This document shows, in pieces, positions 32,666 through 42,491 of a stretch of 46,980 bases of DNA. The stretch comes from Acidipropionibacterium timonense (GTDB taxonomy: Bacteria; Actinomycetota; Actinomycetes; Propionibacteriales; Propionibacteriaceae). A program made the translations under genes and the position numbers. The notes under the pieces are model-generated. The model did not search any database and was not told where the DNA came from. It worked only from the letters and a program-made list of their open reading frames with translations. The stretch covers positions 1,374,263 through 1,421,242 of the forward strand of contig NZ_LR027558.1 in assembly GCF_900605005.1 (NCBI RefSeq). The letters are read 5' to 3'. Every line of letters starts with the position of its first letter. Position 1 is the first letter of the stretch.

Positions 32666-35440
32666 TCAGTCGAAGGTTCGGTTCGCCCCGTGGCAGTTCT
32701 TGAACTTCTTGCCCGACCCGCAGGGGCACTTCTGATTGCGCCCGACGTTCTTGAAGGCGTCCTCCTTGGGCGCGTCCTGGTGGCTGGCCGCCTGCCCCTG
32801 CTCGTCGGGGGCGCTGTAGCTCAGCTGACGCTCCTGCCGTCCCAGCCCCTTGGCCAGGGGTTGTGGGGCGGACGGCGTCGCACCGTCGGCGTCCCCGACG
32901 CTCCCGGCCAGGGAGGCACCCGTGACGGCGGCACCGCTCTCGTCGGTCACCAGCCCGACCTGCTGGGCCGGCGTCTGGATCTCGAGGTTGAAGAGGAACC
33001 CGACGACCTCCTCCTTGAAGGAGTCCATCATCGACGTGAACATCTCGCCGCCCTCGCGCTGGTACTCCACGAGCGGATCACGCTGGGCCATGGCACGCAG
33101 ACCGATGCCCTCCCGCAGGTAGTCCATCTCGTAGAGGTGCTCACGCCACTTGCGGTCGAGCACGGTGAGCAGCACCTGACGCTCGAGCTCACGCATGGTG
33201 TCGACGCCGAGCGCCTCCTCCCTGGTGTCATAGGCGGCCTGGGCGTCCTCGGTGAAGGACTCGACGAGCTCGTCGGCGTCCTGGCAGTCGGCGAACTGCG
33301 ACTTCGACAGACCCACGGGGTACACCGTGCCCATCTCGTGCCACAGCGAATCGAGGTCCCAGTCCTCCGAGTAGCCCTCGGTGTGCTGTCGGACGACGGC
33401 CTCGACGACCCGGTTGGTCGTGGCTCGCAGCTCCGACTCGACGTCGGCCCCCTCGAGCACCTTGCGCCGGTCGGCGTAGATGACGTGACGCTGACGGTTC
33501 ATGACGTCGTCGTACTTGAGGACGTTCTTGCGCATCTCGAAGTTCTGCGCCTCGACCTGCTTCTGGGCGCTCTCGATCTGCCGCGACACCCACTTCGACT
33601 CGATCGGCACGTCCTCGGGCATCTTGAGGGTCACCATGGCCCGGTCGATGACCTCCGGCTTGAAGAGCCTCATGAGCTCGTCCTGGAGGGACAGGTAGAA
33701 CCGGGACTCGCCCGGGTCGCCCTGACGACCGGAGCGGCCACGCAGCTGGTTGTCGATGCGCCGCGACTCGTGCCGCTCCGACCCGATGACGTAGAGGCCA
33801 CCGAGGGCGACGACCTCCTCGTGCTCGGCCCCGGACTGCTCCTCGTACTTGGCCAGGCTGTTGCGCCAGGCGGTGCGATAGGCGTCCTCGTCCTCGACCG
33901 GGTCGAGGCCCTTCTCGCGCAGGTCGAGCTCGGTGAGGAACTCCGGGTTCCCCCCGAGGATGATGTCGGTGCCTCGACCGGCCATGTTCGTCGAGACGGT
34001 GACGGCGCCCTTGCGTCCGGCCTGGGCGACGATGGCCGCCTCGGACTCGTGGTGCTTGGCATTGAGCACCTTGTGCGGGACGCCGGCCCGCTTGAGCTTG
34101 TCGGACAGCACCTCGGACTTGGCCACCGATGCCGTGCCGATGAGGATCGGCTGACCGGCCTCGTGACGCTCGACGACGTCGGCGATGATGGCGTCGAACT
34201 TGGTCTCCTCGGTGCGGTAGATGAGGTCCTTCTGGTCCTTGCGGATCATCGGCTTGTTCGTCGGGATGGGGATGACGCCCAGGCCGTAGATCTTCTGGAA
34301 CTCCGATTCCTCGGTCTTGGCGGTACCCGTCATGCCGGCGAGCTTGTCGTACATGCGGAAGTAGTTCTGCAGGGTGATCGTCGCGAGGGTCTGGTACTCG
34401 TCCTTGATCTCGACGTGCTCCTTGGCCTCGAGGGCCTGGTGCAGCCCCTCGTTGTAGCGACGTCCGGCCAGGGTGCGGCCGGTGTGCTCGTCGACGATGA
34501 GGACCTCGCCGTTCATGATGACGTAGTCCTTGTCGCGGTGGAACAGCTCCTTGGCCTTGATGGCGTTGTTGAGGTAGCCGATGAGCGGGGTGTTCGCCGA
34601 CTCGTAGAGGTTCTCGATGCCCAGCCGCTCCTCGACGACGGTGATGCCGTGGGCCAGCACCGAGACGGTGCGCTTCTTCTCGTCGACCTCGTAGTCCTTG
34701 TCACGGCTCAGATGCGTGACGATACGGGCGAACTCGGGGTACCACTGCTTGTTCTCCTCGGCCGGCCCCGAGATGATGAGCGGGGTCCTCGCCTCGTCGA
34801 TGAGGATGGAGTCGACCTCGTCGACGATGGCGTAGTGGTGGCCGCGCTGGACGCAGTCCTCGAGGGAGGAGGCCATGTTGTCGCGCAGGTAGTCGAAACC
34901 GAACTCGTTGTTCGTTCCGTAGGTGATGTCGGCCCGGTAGGCCTCCTTGCGCTCCATCGGAGCCATGTTCGACAGGATCGCCGAGACGTCGAGACCGAGG
35001 AAGTGGTGCACCCGTCCCATCTGCTCGGACTGCACCTCGGCCAGGTAGTCGTTGACGGTGACGACGTGGACGCCCTGACCATCCAGCGCGTTGAGGTACG
35101 CCGGCAGCAGGCCGACGAGGGTCTTGCCCTCACCGGTCTTCATCTCGGCGATGTTGCACTGGTGCAGGGCGGCACCGCCCATGATCTGCACGTCGAAGTG
35201 ACGTTTGCCGAGCACCCGGTTCGAGGCCTCACGCACCGTCGCGAAGGCCTCCGGGAGGAGGCGGTCGAGATCCTCGCCGTTCTCGAGGCGCTGGCGGAAG
35301 TCGGCGGTCTGGCCGGCGAGCTCCTCGTCGCTCATGGCGACGTAGTCCTCTTCGATGCTGTTGACCTGGCCCACGATGCGGTTGAGGCGGCGGATGATCC
35401 TGCCTTCTCCGGCGTGCAGCGCGCGATCCACGAGGTTCAC
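32666..35440 (-). CDS. secA: Preprotein translocase ATPase SecA
   Basis: SecA is the essential motor that drives Sec-dependent protein export through SecYEG. The 924-residue protein has Walker A in MKTGEGKTL (about residue 98), the [15 protein letters not shown] motif, [12 protein letters not shown], the [10 protein letters not shown] motif and the C-terminal SEC-C zinc motif [13 protein letters not shown], which binds SecB or ribosomes. Length fits the housekeeping SecA1 of actinobacteria. The frame is open 14 codons further upstream, but GTG 35440 is chosen because family members start there and AAGGA lies 8 nt before. Its likely -10 overlaps the stop codon of the upstream ycaQ gene. Confidence 0.95.
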   Translation of the reverse strand: MNLVDRALHAGEGRIIRRLNRIVGQVNSIEEDYVAMSDEELAGQTADFRQRLENGEDLDRLLPEAFATVREASNRVLGKRHFDVQIMGGAALHQCNIAEMKTGEGKTLVGLLPAYLNALDGQGVHVVTVNDYLAEVQSEQMGRVHHFLGLDVSAILSNMAPMERKEAYRADITYGTNNEFGFDYLRDNMASSLEDCVQRGHHYAIVDEVDSILIDEARTPLIISGPAEENKQWYPEFARIVTHLSRDKDYEVDEKKRTVSVLAHGITVVEERLGIENLYESANTPLIGYLNNAIKAKELFHRDKDYVIMNGEVLIVDEHTGRTLAGRRYNEGLHQALEAKEHVEIKDEYQTLATITLQNYFRMYDKLAGMTGTAKTEESEFQKIYGLGVIPIPTNKPMIRKDQKDLIYRTEETKFDAIIADVVERHEAGQPILIGTASVAKSEVLSDKLKRAGVPHKVLNAKHHESEAAIVAQAGRKGAVTVSTNMAGRGTDIILGGNPEFLTELDLREKGLDPVEDEDAYRTAWRNSLAKYEEQSGAEHEEVVALGGLYVIGSERHESRRIDNQLRGRSGRQGDPGESRFYLSLQDELMRLFKPEVIDRAMVTLKMPEDVPIESKWVSRQIESAQKQVEAQNFEMRKNVLKYDDVMNRQRHVIYADRRKVLEGADVESELRATTNRVVEAVVRQHTEGYSEDWDLDSLWHEMGTVYPVGLSKSQFADCQDADELVESFTEDAQAAYDTREEALGVDTMRELERQVLLTVLDRKWREHLYEMDYLREGIGLRAMAQRDPLVEYQREGGEMFTSMMDSFKEEVVGFLFNLEIQTPAQQVGLVTDESGAAVTGASLAGSVGDADGATPSAPQPLAKGLGRQERQLSYSAPDEQGQAASHQDAPKEDAFKNVGRNQKCPCGSGKKFKNCHGANRTFD

Positions 35441-35496
35441 GAGGCGAGTCCTTAGTCGTTGGTCCTGACAGGGCGCCCACAATGCGCGCCCCAGCC

Positions 35497-35502
35497 ATCC
35501 TA
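35497..35502 (-). promoter_or_regulatory. Candidate -10 element of secA, overlapping the ycaQ stop
   Basis: On the minus strand TAGGAT lies about 56 nt before the secA GTG. Its first three bases are the TAG stop codon of the YcaQ-type gene (35500-35502). Confidence 0.4.
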
Positions 35503-36729
35503 GGGGGTGTGCAGGCAGGAACCCAGCGACCCCGCCAGGTCGCCGGTCCCGGAGACGACGACATCACCCAGGCCACGCCAGGCTGCGACCTGCCTCAGGT
35601 GCTCGGCCAGGGCCCCGGCGACCGCCGTCCAGCCGGGGAAGGACGCCGACTCCTCGGCTCCCGGTTCGCGCCAGGCGGTGGCCACCTCGAGGATCCCGTC
35701 GGCCCGCCTGGCTCTCAGGTCGACCCGCGCGACGAACTCCTGGCCCAGGAGGAAGGGCAGGGCGTAGTAGCCGAAGCGCCGCTTGGCGGCCGGGGTGTAG
35801 ATCTCGATCCGGTAGTCGAGCCGGTGCAGGGCCAGGGCTCGCGGCCGGTGGAAGACGAGAGGATCGAACGGGGACACGACGGTGGCGGCGTCGACACGTC
35901 GCGGCACGGTGGCGCGGGCACTCATCCACCACGGGACCGTCCCCGCCCCGTCGACCTCGACCCGGCGCACTCGTCCGCTGGCCTCGAGCTCGCGCAGGGC
36001 GGCTGCCACCGGTGCCCGACGCAGCCGGAAGTAGTCGGCCAGGTCGGCCAGGGTGAAGACGCCGAGAGCGTCCGCCGCCCGCTCGGCCAGGACGAGGTGG
36101 GCCTGCGCCGGGTCGAGGTCGGGCAGCCGGCGCGCTGTGCCGGGCAGCACCCGCTCAGGCAGGTCGTAGATCTTCTCGAAGGACGCCGTCCTCCCGGCGA
36201 CGGCGACCCGCCCGCACCGCCAGGCCCACTCGAGGGCGGTCTTGGTGTCCGACCAGTTCCAGCCCCAGTTCTCCGGATGCTCCCCCAGCTCACCCCCGGA
36301 CAGCTGCCGCGCGGTGGCCGGCCCGTCGGCGAGCCGCGCGATGACCTCGTCGACGAGACCGGGACGCTCGGCGGCGATCCGACGCATCGACCCCCACGCC
36401 TCCTCGGCCGCGGCCCGCTGGCGGAACCGCAGGGCCGGCTCGAGGGTGACGTCGACGAGGCTGGCCATGTGGGCCCACGCCTCGTGGGCCAGGGGGTTGC
36501 GCGAGGTCGTCAGGGCGTCGAGCGTGCCGGTGCCGTAGGGACCGCAGCGGCTGAACAGCGGCATCTCGTGGGCCCTGGCCAGGACGTTGACCGAGTCGAC
36601 CTGGAACAGTCCGATCCGCGTGAGGACGCCGGCGCCGGCCCGGCGTCCGACGACCGCCGGACGTGCCCGGCCCAGACCCTGGGCAGCCAGGGCGACGCGG
36701 GCGGCCTGGCCGCGGGTCAACCTCACCAT
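35500..36729 (-). CDS. YcaQ/AlkZ-type DNA glycosylase (HTH_42 family)
   Basis: This 409-residue winged-helix protein belongs to the HTH_42 family, whose characterised members (E. coli YcaQ, Streptomyces AlkZ) remove alkylated bases and unhook interstrand crosslinks. Near the N-terminus it reads [16 protein letters not shown]. The Q-x-D (Gln43, Asp45) is the QxD catalytic variant typical of YcaQ, in contrast with the QxQ of AlkZ from antibiotic producers. Other conserved parts are [16 protein letters not shown] and PFDPLVFHR. It lies between secA and hpf on the same strand, so it is probably a housekeeping repair gene and not part of a toxin cluster. The start ATG is the likely one; about 130 bp separate it from hpf. 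Confidence 0.85.
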   Translation of the reverse strand: MVRLTRGQAARVALAAQGLGRARPAVVGRRAGAGVLTRIGLFQVDSVNVLARAHEMPLFSRCGPYGTGTLDALTTSRNPLAHEAWAHMASLVDVTLEPALRFRQRAAAEEAWGSMRRIAAERPGLVDEVIARLADGPATARQLSGGELGEHPENWGWNWSDTKTALEWAWRCGRVAVAGRTASFEKIYDLPERVLPGTARRLPDLDPAQAHLVLAERAADALGVFTLADLADYFRLRRAPVAAALRELEASGRVRRVEVDGAGTVPWWMSARATVPRRVDAATVVSPFDPLVFHRPRALALHRLDYRIEIYTPAAKRRFGYYALPFLLGQEFVARVDLRARRADGILEVATAWREPGAEESASFPGWTAVAGALAEHLRQVAAWRGLGDVVVSGTGDLAGSLGSCLHTP

Positions 36730-36859
36730 CGGTCCTCCTCGGGCCGGCTCATGGGATCTGGCCTGTGGGTTCCGGCCAGCGGGCGTCCGACAGCTGTCGG
36801 ATCATACGGCGACGGGGACGCCCGCCGCTGCGGTCGCCCCCGTCGTGGACGTCACGGTC

Positions 36860-37474
36860 TCAGGCCGTCGGCTCGGCGACGTCCAGGTGGATGACGCCGA
36901 AGTTGTAGCCCTTGCGACGCCGGTAGGCGACGCTGGGGCGCTTGGTCTCGGCATCGACGTAGAGGAAGAAGTCGTGCCCGACGAGCTCCATCTCGTCGAG
37001 GGCCTGGGCCAGGGTGAGCGGCTCGGCGGGGAAGACCTTCTCCTTGACGTACAGCGGACCGTCCCCGGTGACCTCGACGTCCCCGGCGATCTTGCGGGTG
37101 GGGACGATCTCCGGGGCCTCGCCGGTCGGCTCCTCGGGCACGTCGAGCACCTGGGAGACGCGCAGTCCGCGGCGGCTGCGACGCCGGTCCGCAGCCCGGG
37201 ACAGCTGGGTGCGCAGGCGCTCGGCGGCCTTCTCGAAGGCGACCGACTTGTCCTCGGCCTGGCCGACAGCACGCACCACGGGTCCGCGCGAACGCAGCGT
37301 GATCTCGCAGGTCATGCCTTGATCGGGGGCACCCTTGACGTCCTGGGCGGTGAAGACCACCTCGGCACGCTTGACCCGATCCCTCAGCTTGTCGACGCCG
37401 AGAAGTCTGTCCTCGACCTGGGCGCGCACGTCGTCGCTGACGTGGCAGTGGCGGCCCGAAACGATGACATCCAT
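36860..37474 (-). CDS. hpf: Ribosome hibernation-promoting factor, long form
   Basis: Long-form HPF dimerises 70S ribosomes into 100S particles in stationary phase or stress. The 204-residue product has the N-terminal S30AE domain (MDVIVSGRHCHVSDDVR..., CEITLRSRGPVVRA) and the C-terminal dimerisation domain (AQALDEMELVGHDFFLYVD, SVAYRRRKGYNFGVIHL). The ATG at 37474 follows AGGAGGT by 4 nt and matches the family start; an upstream ATG would add an unrelated 32 residues. In mycobacteria the same gene also lies beside secA1. Confidence 0.93.
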   Translation of the reverse strand: MDVIVSGRHCHVSDDVRAQVEDRLLGVDKLRDRVKRAEVVFTAQDVKGAPDQGMTCEITLRSRGPVVRAVGQAEDKSVAFEKAAERLRTQLSRAADRRRSRRGLRVSQVLDVPEEPTGEAPEIVPTRKIAGDVEVTGDGPLYVKEKVFPAEPLTLAQALDEMELVGHDFFLYVDAETKRPSVAYRRRKGYNFGVIHLDVAEPTA

Positions 37475-37586
37475 GACAACCTCCTGTGCTGGGGTTTGCG
37501 CCGGACAGTCCGGCATGTGCAGAACGGCACGAGCCCGAACCTCACCCCGGTGACCGGTGTGACGCTCCAACTCGTGCCATGCAGCA

Positions 37587-37592
37587 ACGCTA
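37587..37592 (-). promoter_or_regulatory. Candidate -10 element of hpf
   Basis: On the minus strand TAGCGT would start transcription near 37580 and give hpf a leader of about 105 nt. A TTGCAG lies 15 nt upstream, close spacing for a -35. Confidence 0.35.
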
Positions 37593-37648
37593 CCGGACGT
37601 TCACCTGCTGCAACAGGAAAATCACTGGGGCGTTCACCATCGGTCATC

Positions 37649-38293
37649 TCAGGCCCAACGGGCCGGGTGCTCGGCGTCGGCCAGGACGATCATGGCGAGG
37701 ACCTCGTGTCCCGCCTCCCGCAGCGCACGACAGGCCTCGGCCAGACTCGCCCCACTCGTGCGGACGTCGTCGACGACGACGACCGGCTCGGTCCCGGCCC
37801 GTGCCGCCATGGACCGCCGTTGGTTCCCGTCTCGTCCGTCGGGTCCGACCGCCAGCTGGTCACGGACGTGCCGGGTGCGGCGCAGCAGGGGCACCACCGG
37901 CGCGCGACGATGGCAGCACCGCACCGCCGCGACGGCAAGATCGCGAGCATGATCGGCGCCGCGTCGCCGCACCGCGGACGGGTCGGAGGGCACCGGGACG
38001 AGCCACGGCGGTTCCTCGGCGGCCTCGAGGACAGGGTCGAGGCCGCTGGCCAGCCAGCGCCCGAGGACGGGGGCCAACCAGCCGGCCCCGCGATCCTTGT
38101 GGGCGGTGACGAGAGCCGGCAGCGGATCGCGGTAGGGCAGGCAGGCGACGATCGGGGGCGGCCCGTCGAGGATGACCCGGGGAGCGGGCACGACGGCTCG
38201 CCGACAGGCCCGGCACAGGCCGGTGCCGGGACGTCCGCAGCCCGGGCAGCAGGCGCCCAGGAGGAGGTCGGCGAGCGGGTCGAGGAGGCTCAC
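37649..38293 (-). CDS. ComF family phosphoribosyltransferase-like protein
   Basis: This 214-residue protein has an N-terminal four-Cys zinc knuckle (CCPGCGRPGTGLCRACRR) and a type I phosphoribosyltransferase fold with the PRPP-loop motif VVVVDDVRTSGASL. ComF proteins take part in DNA uptake in competent bacteria, but the role in actinobacteria is unclear. It starts with GTG at 38293 after GAGGATGAG, 25 bp after the lpqB stop, and is the last gene of the mtrA-mtrB-lpqB-comF operon. This order is the same as in mycobacteria. Confidence 0.88.
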   Translation of the reverse strand: MSLLDPLADLLLGACCPGCGRPGTGLCRACRRAVVPAPRVILDGPPPIVACLPYRDPLPALVTAHKDRGAGWLAPVLGRWLASGLDPVLEAAEEPPWLVPVPSDPSAVRRRGADHARDLAVAAVRCCHRRAPVVPLLRRTRHVRDQLAVGPDGRDGNQRRSMAARAGTEPVVVVDDVRTSGASLAEACRALREAGHEVLAMIVLADAEHPARWA

Positions 38294-38318
38294 GGGCTCA
38301 TCCTCGGACGCCGTGGGG

Positions 38319-40127
38319 TCAGGTCGTGATGGCCACGGCGGTGGCCCCGGCGGCCACCGCCCGCCAGCGGTAGCGGTCCTCGTAGCGCAGCACCTGACCG
38401 GTCGAGGTGAGGGCCGCCGCCGTGAATCCGTCAGTACGCGGCAGGGTGGCCAGGGTCACCATGTCGGCGCCGGTGAGCGGACCGACCGAGCTCACCGATG
38501 ACCCGTCCAGGTCGGTCCAGTACGGAACGCCGGCTGCTCCGTCGGCACCCTTGGCCAGGACGATGAGGCTCGTCGCCGACACCCAGCCGAGGTCGACCGG
38601 GGTGACGAGGTTGGGCTCGGCGGCGCTGAGCCCGAGGGCGACCGGCGGTCCGATGCGCAGGCCGGCACCGTTCTCGGCCGGGCTCACCGTGGCCATGGCC
38701 AGGCTGCGACGGGACCCGTCGGCCAGGACGAGGGCCAGCCGGGCCAGGTCGGGTGAGACGGAGAAGGCCAGCACGGTGCGCGAGGCCAGGGACGCGGCAT
38801 CGACCGGGACGCGGGCGCCGGAGCGGCCGTAGGCATGGACGACGGTGACCTGTCCCTCCCGGCCGATGGTCCAGATGCTCGCGTCGGTGAGCACCTGGGG
38901 ACGCAGCAGCCCGGAGCCCGGCCCCAACCGCACCGGGTGGGCGTCCCCCTCCGTCCACGACCAGAGGCTGTCGCCGTGTGCGGAGACGAGGGCCCAGTGC
39001 TTGTCGGAGCGGGAACACGAGACCGTGCCGACCTTGACCGGGCCCATCGACCCTGCCAGCTCGGTGAAGGTCCCGCCGTCCCCGACCCGTCCGGGATGAC
39101 CGTCCCGGACCGCGGCGACCGTCGCCGAGTCGACGACCGGCAGGGCCGACATGGACGAGAACATCGTCGGGGAGACCGTGTCGTCCTCGGCCGAGCCCGG
39201 CAGGGACAGGGTCGCGCCGTTGGTGCTGAACCGCACCCGTGACACCTGCGAGAAGCCCGAGAGGGTCCACATGACCTGGGCGGCCATGGTGCGTCGCTGG
39301 CTGTCGGTCATCCGCGCGGCCTCGGAGTTGAGGGCCACCGTGGCCACCCCGTAGGCATCGACCGAGACTGCCGCCGAGGCCAGTCCGACCGCGCTGGGAA
39401 CCGCGCTCACGACGGCCCCGGCGATGAGTCGCGACGGGCCGGCGAAGATCGCCCGCACCGCTCCGGTGGGGGTCGCGTCGGCGTGGGGCAGGTGGATGAT
39501 CTCGGGGACGAGCAGTCCTCCGTGACGGCCCAGGAAGTACACCGGGACCGAGGTGTAGCCGCGCGCGTAGGTGAACTGGGAGATGAGGATCCCCGGGGGC
39601 GGCGCGGAGATCCGCCACTGACCGTCGACCTTGACCAGACCGAAGTCGTGGTCGAGGTACTGACCGGTGACCGGGGTGTGGTGTCCCTCGGCGTCGAGCC
39701 GGGCGACGATCGGTGCCTTGAGGGTGGCCGAGGTTGCCGTCGTCACCGGCTTGTGCGCGCTGGCGTCGTAGATCCTCGTCCCGTCGGTCGGTTGCCAGGT
39801 GCGGGCGGCAGCCTCGGTGAGGTAGCTGCGCGCGGTCCGGTAGCCGTCCTTCGACCCGGACATCGACTGGAGGAACCCGGCGAGGATGAGCTCGGGGGTG
39901 CCGTCCACCGCCGGAGGTTGCGGAGCGACGTCGATCGAGTCGCCGCGAGGGGCCGACCCTCCCGAGTGCACCTTGCGGGCCGCACCGCTGGTGGGCACGC
40001 TCGCGCATCCGGCCAGGGCCCACAGGCCGCCCAGGAGGACGGCACGCCGGCCGGGGCGCGGGGCGCGAGAGATCGAGTGGCCCGGATCCGTCGGCGCGGT
40101 GGTCGGGACGGGGACGTCGTCGGTCAT
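38319..40127 (-). CDS. lpqB: LpqB lipoprotein, MtrAB accessory factor
   Basis: This 602-residue lipoprotein has a lipobox LAGC (Cys41) after a basic and hydrophobic signal. The middle part is a GerMN-like domain and the C-terminal ~350 residues form the LpqB beta-propeller. In mycobacteria LpqB interacts with the extracytoplasmic part of MtrB and modulates MtrA signalling. ATGA overlap with mtrB (40124-40127) fixes the start and indicates coupling; the frame continues upstream inside mtrB but without a reason to start there. Confidence 0.9.
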   Translation of the reverse strand: MTDDVPVPTTAPTDPGHSISRAPRPGRRAVLLGGLWALAGCASVPTSGAARKVHSGGSAPRGDSIDVAPQPPAVDGTPELILAGFLQSMSGSKDGYRTARSYLTEAAARTWQPTDGTRIYDASAHKPVTTATSATLKAPIVARLDAEGHHTPVTGQYLDHDFGLVKVDGQWRISAPPPGILISQFTYARGYTSVPVYFLGRHGGLLVPEIIHLPHADATPTGAVRAIFAGPSRLIAGAVVSAVPSAVGLASAAVSVDAYGVATVALNSEAARMTDSQRRTMAAQVMWTLSGFSQVSRVRFSTNGATLSLPGSAEDDTVSPTMFSSMSALPVVDSATVAAVRDGHPGRVGDGGTFTELAGSMGPVKVGTVSCSRSDKHWALVSAHGDSLWSWTEGDAHPVRLGPGSGLLRPQVLTDASIWTIGREGQVTVVHAYGRSGARVPVDAASLASRTVLAFSVSPDLARLALVLADGSRRSLAMATVSPAENGAGLRIGPPVALGLSAAEPNLVTPVDLGWVSATSLIVLAKGADGAAGVPYWTDLDGSSVSSVGPLTGADMVTLATLPRTDGFTAAALTSTGQVLRYEDRYRWRAVAAGATAVAITT

Positions 40128-41689
40128 GACACCTCCCGGTCGGTCGGGATGAGCGGCAGCGGCGGCGTCGCCGACCGCGCGCCGGGGTGACGCGGGAGCA
40201 GGAGCCGGAACTGGGCCCCCTCGCCGGGGCGGCCCCAGGCCTGCAGGTCGCCGTGGTGAAGGTGTGCGTCCTGCAGCGAGATCGCCAGCCCCAGACCGGT
40301 GCCCCCGACGGTGCGCACCCGGGCAGGGTCGGCCCGCCAGAAGCGGGCGAAGACCTTGTCGGCCTGCCACGGTTCGAATCCGATGCCGTGGTCGCGCACG
40401 GTGACGGCGACCGTGTTGAGGTCGTACCCGACGGTGACGTCGATCGGCCGGCGTTCACCGTGCTCGACGGCGTTCGACAGGAGGTTGCGGATGATCCGAC
40501 GCACACGGCGCGGATCGACCTCAGCCATCGCCCCGGAGGAGGCGTGGAGGCGGATCGGTGTGCCGAGCTTGGCGGCCAGGGACTCGGTGGCGTCGATCTG
40601 CGTGCGAACGAGGTCGACGACGTCGACCTCGTCGAGGGCCAGCACGGCGGCACCGGCGTCGAACCGCGAGATCTCGAGCAGGTCGGCCAGGAGGTCCTCG
40701 AACCGGTCGAGCTCCGTGCGCAGCAGTTCGGTGGACCGCACCAGGACGGGATCGGTGCGGTCGACCTCCCCCTCGATCATCTCGGCGGCCATCCGGACGG
40801 TCGTGAGCGGCGTGCGCAACTCATGGGAGACGTCGGAGACGAACTGCTGCTGGAGGGTCGACAGCTGTTCGAGGTCGACGATGCGGCCCTGCAGCTGCCC
40901 GGCCATCTCGTTCATCGACGTCGCCAGGGTGGCCAGGTCGTCGGTGCCGCGCACGGTCATGCGCTCGTCGAGCTGGCCGTCGGCGATGCGCCGGGCGGTC
41001 CGCGAGGCCTCGCGAATGGGTCGGGAGAAGGTACGCGTGGCGAGGAAGGTCGTCAGTCCCAGGGCGACCGTGATGATGGCTCCGGTGAGGAGGACGACTC
41101 GGTGCAGCAGGGCGATCGTGCGCACCTCCTGGTCCTCCGGGAAGATGAAGTAGATGGGGAAGGACTGTGCCCCGCCCGGCCCCCAGAGGGTCGCCCCGAC
41201 GACCAATCCGGGGACGCTGGCCCGGGTCGGGTCGGTGTAGCGCACCAGGGTGGGGGCGGTGAAGACGCCGTCGTCCCCGGCCACGGCGTCGATGAGGGAC
41301 TGGGGAACAGACTCGGCCGACACACCGGCCGAGATGAGTCCGGAGACCGGCCCTTGGATGAGGATGTGGTACTGGCCCGACTGGCTGGCGGCGTCGTCGG
41401 CCAGCTGGTTGAGCCGCTCGTAGAGGCTCGCGGTGCGCAGGTCCGTGGCGCGCAGCTCCTGCTGGATGCGGTTGAGCGAGGTCGTCGCCTCGGCCACGGC
41501 GGACTCCTTCTTGGCGGCGAGGATCCCGTCGGCGGCGCGCTGCATGAGGAACATGCCGCCGCCGAGGAGCACCGCGATGGCCAGGGTGAGGGTGATGGCG
41601 ACCATGCGCAGCGGCAGGGACGACCACCACAGTCGCGCGGGGGCACCCAGCACGCCCCGTCGTCGTCCCGACCTCCCGACCGCGTCCAC
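40124..41689 (-). CDS. mtrB: Sensor histidine kinase MtrB
   Basis: This is the membrane sensor of the MtrAB system, which links cell-wall metabolism and division in actinobacteria. The 521 residues comprise a first TM helix (about 28-48), an extracytoplasmic sensor loop, a second TM helix (about 190-215), a HAMP linker, a HisKA domain with SDVSHELRTPLTTV (phospho-His near residue 288), and an ATPase with N-box RRIIRNLLSNAVEHGE and GGTGLGLAI. All catalytic boxes are present. The start is GTG at 41689, 8 bp after the mtrA stop. Confidence 0.93.
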   Translation of the reverse strand: MDAVGRSGRRRGVLGAPARLWWSSLPLRMVAITLTLAIAVLLGGGMFLMQRAADGILAAKKESAVAEATTSLNRIQQELRATDLRTASLYERLNQLADDAASQSGQYHILIQGPVSGLISAGVSAESVPQSLIDAVAGDDGVFTAPTLVRYTDPTRASVPGLVVGATLWGPGGAQSFPIYFIFPEDQEVRTIALLHRVVLLTGAIITVALGLTTFLATRTFSRPIREASRTARRIADGQLDERMTVRGTDDLATLATSMNEMAGQLQGRIVDLEQLSTLQQQFVSDVSHELRTPLTTVRMAAEMIEGEVDRTDPVLVRSTELLRTELDRFEDLLADLLEISRFDAGAAVLALDEVDVVDLVRTQIDATESLAAKLGTPIRLHASSGAMAEVDPRRVRRIIRNLLSNAVEHGERRPIDVTVGYDLNTVAVTVRDHGIGFEPWQADKVFARFWRADPARVRTVGGTGLGLAISLQDAHLHHGDLQAWGRPGEGAQFRLLLPRHPGARSATPPLPLIPTDREVS

Positions 41690-41697
41690 CGAACCTC

Positions 41698-42405
41698 TCA
41701 GCGGATCCCGCCGGCGCGGTAGCCGACGCCACGGACCGTGATGATGACCTGCGGGCGCTCCGGATCGATCTCGATCTTCGAGCGCAGTCGCTGGACGTGG
41801 ACGTTGACGAGCCGGGTGTCGGCGGCGTTGCGGTAGCCCCAGACCTCCTCGAGCAGGGCGTCGCGACTGAAGACCTCGTGCGGGCGGCGGGCGAAGGCGA
41901 CGAGGAGGTCGAACTCGAGCGGGGTGAGGACGATCTCCTCGGTGCCACGGGTGACCCGGTGCGCCCTGGTGTCGACCCTGAGGTCACCGATGCGAAGGAC
42001 GTCGCTGGCGATGGTCGAGCTCAGCGGCTGGCGCAGCCGGGCCCGGATCCGGGCCACGAGCTCCTTGGTCTTGAAGGGTTTGGAGACGTAGTCGTCGGCG
42101 CCTGACTCGAGACCGCGCACGACGTCGGTGGTGTCGGAGCGGGCGGTGAGCATGATGATGGGCACGCCACTGACCTGGCGGATCTCCTGGCACACCTCGA
42201 TACCGTTGCGGCCCGGGAGCATGAGGTCGAGCAGGACGAGGTCGGGCCGGAATCCCGCGAAGGCGGGCATGGCGTCCGAGCCGTTGTCGCACCAGTAGGT
42301 GTCGAAACCCTCGCGCGACAGGACGATCTGGATCATCTCGGCCAGGGACGGGTCGTCGTCGATGACGAGCACCCGGGGCGCCGGGGCCTCGTGCTTGTCC
42401 GCCAC
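41698..42405 (-). CDS. mtrA: Response regulator MtrA
   Basis: This OmpR/PhoB-type regulator (235 residues) is the partner of MtrB. The receiver has VLVIDDDPS, phospho-acceptor Asp60 in LLDLMLPG, MLTAR and the Lys of SKPFK. The winged-helix DNA-binding domain contains LTPLEFDLLVAFARRP and TVRGVGYR. The start is GTG at 42405 after GGGAGGTGAGAGG. A TACCAT -10 candidate is at 42443-42448. It is the first gene of mtrA-mtrB-lpqB-comF. Confidence 0.95.
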   Translation of the reverse strand: MADKHEAPAPRVLVIDDDPSLAEMIQIVLSREGFDTYWCDNGSDAMPAFAGFRPDLVLLDLMLPGRNGIEVCQEIRQVSGVPIIMLTARSDTTDVVRGLESGADDYVSKPFKTKELVARIRARLRQPLSSTIASDVLRIGDLRVDTRAHRVTRGTEEIVLTPLEFDLLVAFARRPHEVFSRDALLEEVWGYRNAADTRLVNVHVQRLRSKIEIDPERPQVIITVRGVGYRAGGIR

Positions 42406-42442
42406 GACCTCTCACCTCCCATGCAACCGGCTGACGCGACTC

Positions 42443-42448
42443 ATGGTA
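42443..42448 (-). promoter_or_regulatory. Candidate -10 element of the mtrAB-lpqB-comF operon
   Basis: On the minus strand TACCAT would start transcription near 42437, leaving a leader of about 32 nt with a strong ribosome-binding site before mtrA. Confidence 0.4.
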
Positions 42449-42491
42449 GCCGGCTCGGCCGGTGGGATGGCCCTGCGACCGAGTCGGCGGG

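Noticed and set aside
32690-35455. 921-codon plus-strand frame opposite secA
   Set aside because: The minus strand encodes a textbook SecA; the plus frame is a compositional mirror rich in Leu/Val/Glu/Asp.
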